The notes under the pieces were generated by a model. It had not been told where the DNA came from. It saw nothing but the letters and a program-made list of their open reading frames with translations, and did not search any database. From Planctomycetota bacterium (lineage in GTDB: Bacteria > Planctomycetota > Planctomycetia > Isosphaerales > Isosphaeraceae): a stretch of DNA of 16,276 bases. This document shows positions 13,718-16,276 of this stretch, in pieces. The stretch covers positions 1 to 16,276 of the forward strand of contig JAJYDH010000083.1 of NCBI GenBank assembly GCA_021777685.1, read 5' to 3'. A program made the translations under genes and the position numbers. Each line of letters begins with the position of its first letter. The stretch's first letter is position 1.

Positions 13718-16276
13718 CCCGCCGGCCCGGCTCTCGTCGGCCGGACAGCTCGAAGTCCTTGCCGAGGCGATCGAGCGGGGTCGGCGATCGGGCGGGCTGA
13801 CCGTCCTCCGCGAGGCCGTCCGGTGGCCGGGCTATCGTCGAGGGCTCCTCGGCCGATTCGCCGGCTGGACCCGCGAGGAGCGGCGGATTGATGGTGCTCC
13901 GCCGGGCGATTCGGCGGTCGAACTCGAAGAATGGTCGCTGTTCGGCCATTACCGCGCGACCCTCCGCCAGATCCACGCGGAAGATCCCGAGGGGTGGGCC
14001 GCCTGGGCCTCGGAACGGCTGCTGAGCCGCCCTCCGCCCGAGCTGCGCAAGCCCGGCCACGTCGTCGTGATCGATCCGCTGGCCCCGGGCCTCCCGGGCT
14101 GGCGACTTCTGGAGTCCTGCCACCGGCAGTCCCGGTCGATGACCGTGATCCTGCCTTTCGAGGCCGACCCCGCCCTCGCCGAGCTTTACGCGAGCGTCGA
14201 GCCCGTCCGGGGCAAGCTCCTCGGCTGGGGGTTCGTGGAGGAGTCGGACCATGCCGACCTGTTCTCGGGACGGCCGAGGGGACTGGACGCGGTCGAGCGG
14301 GATCTTTTCCGGTCCGACTCCCACGCCAGGCCCCGGCTGAGCGTCGCCGCCGATCAAGGCTTGAAGATCCTCGGAGGTCCGCGAGGGGAGGGCGTGGGCC
14401 TCCTGATCGCCCGCGAGGTCCGCGACCATCTCGATCGGGGAATACCGCCTGAGGATGTCGCGATCCTCGTACCACGGCTCGACGAGGACGCCGAACGCAT
14501 CCGCGACGTCCTGACGTCGTGGGATCTGCCAGTCGACCCGTCCGGCGAGCGCCGCCTGTCGACCCTCGGCGCCGTCTCGACCCTCCGCCTGGCGATGGGG
14601 CTTCCGGTCGGGGGCTGGGATGTGGCGACTCTCGTCCGCTTGCTGCGCAACGGCCTGGTCGGGTGGCCGGAGCTGGACGCGATCTCGCCGTTTGCCCGAT
14701 TCGAGGCCGCCTCGGCGCTCCAGGCCACCCGGGTCTTCCGCGATCGGCGGGCGATCCGCGACGCGCTCGAACGGGCCTCGGAGGACGAGAAGGCCGACCA
14801 ACGCCCGGCGAAGTGGGCGATCCGCGCCCTCGATCGGATCTCGGCGATGCTCGACGAGGCCGCCGCCCCCGGCCCCTGGCGGGTCCAGGTTGGCCGAGCC
14901 CGCCGGCTGGCCGACGCATTAGGGCTGGAGCCGGATGTGCTGCAACCGCTCTGGGATGCCCTCGACGACCTGGGATGGGTCCGGGACGCGCTCGGACCGG
15001 CGATCTCCGAGGAATCCTGGTCCTGGGCCGAGTTCGTGGCCCGGGTCGGCTCGACGGTCTCCGAGGCCCCGACCACGCGCGGGCCGGCCGAGCCCGGCAC
15101 GATCCGGATCGAGGCCATCGGGTCGGCCGAGGGCGCCAGGGCCGAGGTCGTCATCCTGGCGAACCTGGCCGAGCGGACCCTGCCGTCGCCCGAGGCCGTC
15201 GAGCTCGATCCCGAGGCGCCGGCCGATCGCCCGAACCTGGCCTATTCGCGGGAAATGCTCCGATTCGCGAGGGTCGCCGGGTCGGCCGGTCGGTCGCTGA
15301 TCCTCGCGTTCCCGACGACCGACGAGAAGGGCGAGGAGCTCCTGCCGGCCGGCTTCCTCGACGACCTGATCCGTCGCCTCGACCCGGCGTCGGCCGCCGC
15401 CTGCGTCGAACGACACGCCCGGTTCGATGCCGTCCTTGCCGACCAGCCGGGGCTCGCGCGTTCGCCGAACGACGCCCGGGTCCTGGCCGTCGCGGGGGCC
15501 TGCCGCGATGGGAGTCTCTCGCCGCTCCGCCGACTCGCCGCGTCGGCCGAGCACGCGGGCCCGCTCCGGGGGGCCGCAGACGCCTTCGAGGTGGCCCAGA
15601 TCCGCCGGGAAATCCGGGCCTTCGGGCCGTATGACGGCCGGCTCCTCGACCCCCGCGCGATCGCCCGGATTCGCGAGGAATTCGGCCCCGATCACGCCTT
15701 CAGCCCGAGCCAGCTCGAATCGTTCGCCCTCTGCCCATTCCAGTTCTTCCAACGGTACGTCCTCGGCCTGAAGGTGGTCGACGAACGTCAGGAGCTGGAC
15801 GAGGATTACGCGGGCCGGGGCAGCGACGTCCACCGGGTCCTGGAGCAGATCCACCAGCAGGCGTCCGCAGAGGGCGACCCGAATTTGATCGACCGGCTGA
15901 CCGTCCTGATCGCGACCGAGATGCGGGTCGAACTGGAGCGGCACGAGTCGAGCGCCGCCGACGTCCCGCACGTCCTCAAGGAGATCGGGGCCCGGCGGAC
16001 CAACAAGGCGCTCGGCCGTTACATCGCCCAGTACCAATCCTACGCCCGGAAGTCCGACGTCCTCCCGGAGCCCCATCGGTTCGAGGTCGGCTTCGGCCAG
16101 GAGGAGGGCTCGCACCCTTGCCTGACCATCGGCGAGGGCGAAGGCTCGGTCAAGCTCCAGGGGAAGATCGACCGGATCGACCTCATCCGCAAGGGCGGGA
16201 AGGTCGCCTTCCGCGTGATCGACTACAAGACCGGCTCCAACCCCTCGGGCAAGGACGTGCTGTCCGGCCTGGCAGA
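13494..16276 (+). CDS. AddB-like protein: helicase-fold region plus PD-(D/E)XK nuclease (partial, 3' end outside window)
   Basis: The visible 927 residues resemble AddB/RexB-type subunits that process DNA double-strand ends for recombination. Near the N-terminus KLWTGRTGMALRD (6-18) sits where AddB has its GxxGxGKT loop, but the Gly-Lys-Thr end is missing, so ATP binding there seems lost. GLWLVPSPMAREQV (30-43) follows, and a helicase-like segment with EVVILANLAERTLP lies near 550-563. The C-terminal RecB-family nuclease domain starts with FSPSQLESFALCPFQFF (736-752; C747 is a possible cluster cysteine). H780 lies in GSDVH, D893 in GKIDRID, and D910 and K912 in VIDYKTG, the full H-D-D-K set. 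Further cluster cysteines would lie beyond the edge. ATG 13494 has a G-rich ribosome site and overlaps the uppP frame by 224 bases. An addA-like gene may follow outside the window. Confidence 0.88.
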   Translation, partial: MPGPRKLWTGRTGMALRDRAIERASAESPGLWLVPSPMAREQVIRLLALQSRSVESPKVWCLDDAWTATSRASDDPPARLSSAGQLEVLAEAIERGRRSGGLTVLREAVRWPGYRRGLLGRFAGWTREERRIDGAPPGDSAVELEEWSLFGHYRATLRQIHAEDPEGWAAWASERLLSRPPPELRKPGHVVVIDPLAPGLPGWRLLESCHRQSRSMTVILPFEADPALAELYASVEPVRGKLLGWGFVEESDHADLFSGRPRGLDAVERDLFRSDSHARPRLSVAADQGLKILGGPRGEGVGLLIAREVRDHLDRGIPPEDVAILVPRLDEDAERIRDVLTSWDLPVDPSGERRLSTLGAVSTLRLAMGLPVGGWDVATLVRLLRNGLVGWPELDAISPFARFEAASALQATRVFRDRRAIRDALERASEDEKADQRPAKWAIRALDRISAMLDEAAAPGPWRVQVGRARRLADALGLEPDVLQPLWDALDDLGWVRDALGPAISEESWSWAEFVARVGSTVSEAPTTRGPAEPGTIRIEAIGSAEGARAEVVILANLAERTLPSPEAVELDPEAPADRPNLAYSREMLRFARVAGSAGRSLILAFPTTDEKGEELLPAGFLDDLIRRLDPASAAACVERHARFDAVLADQPGLARSPNDARVLAVAGACRDGSLSPLRRLAASAEHAGPLRGAADAFEVAQIRREIRAFGPYDGRLLDPRAIARIREEFGPDHAFSPSQLESFALCPFQFFQRYVLGLKVVDERQELDEDYAGRGSDVHRVLEQIHQQASAEGDPNLIDRLTVLIATEMRVELERHESSAADVPHVLKEIGARRTNKALGRYIAQYQSYARKSDVLPEPHRFEVGFGQEEGSHPCLTIGEGEGSVKLQGKIDRIDLIRKGGKVAFRVIDYKTGSNPSGKDVLSGLA

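Noticed and set aside
13476..16115. Several long frames on both strands within the AddB-like gene
   Set aside because: The nuclease frame has motifs and near-complete G/C at third positions; the others are Arg/Pro/Gly-rich shadows.
1..16276. CRISPR array, insertion sequence, prophage or defence island
   Set aside because: No regularly spaced short repeats, transposase, integrase or known defence gene is visible; the genes are mostly housekeeping.

Overview
The window looks like chromosomal DNA of a high-GC planctomycete, most likely near the Isosphaeraceae. I infer this from the strong G/C bias at third codon positions, the fused SecD-SecF protein, a TPR protein ending in two RNA-polymerase-alpha-CTD-like domains, an FHA/STAS protein, and a pair of small paralogous proteins. 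No database search was possible, so the lineage is an inference. I see no phage genes, transposase, CRISPR array or other clear mobile element.

The left half (1-8577) is read entirely from the minus strand. In transcription order it holds an FHA-STAS signalling protein with its own intrinsic terminator, an ammonium transporter (amt), the TPR/double alpha-CTD protein, tRNA-guanine transglycosylase (tgt), yajC, and a secDF fusion that leaves the window at base 1. The order tgt-yajC-secD(F) is the classic bacterial arrangement linking tRNA queuosine modification with the Sec translocase accessory complex. Here the position occupied by queA in E. coli is taken by the TPR/alpha-CTD gene.

The centre (8578-9299) is a divergent intergenic zone. 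It carries a good promoter for the FHA-STAS gene on the minus strand, a two-copy 38-bp direct repeat, and a tRNA-Arg(UCG) gene with a well-placed promoter on the plus strand.

The right half (9300-16276) is read entirely from the plus strand: a small four-helix membrane protein, two tandem paralogous proteins of about 80 residues, then rimO, pgsA, uppP and the start of a large AddB-like nuclease/helicase-fold protein that leaves the window on the right. The second small paralog overlaps rimO by four bases (GTGA), and rimO, pgsA and uppP are separated by only 37 and 24 bases, so this is probably one operon. It combines ribosomal protein S12 modification, phosphatidylglycerol synthesis, undecaprenyl-pyrophosphate recycling and DNA-end processing.

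The points most worth following are the TPR protein with tandem alpha-CTD domains that keep most DNA-contact residues, the duplicated small family coupled to rimO, the degenerate FHA domain fused to STAS, the 224-base overlap of uppP with the nuclease gene, and several unexplained repeats and dyads between genes.
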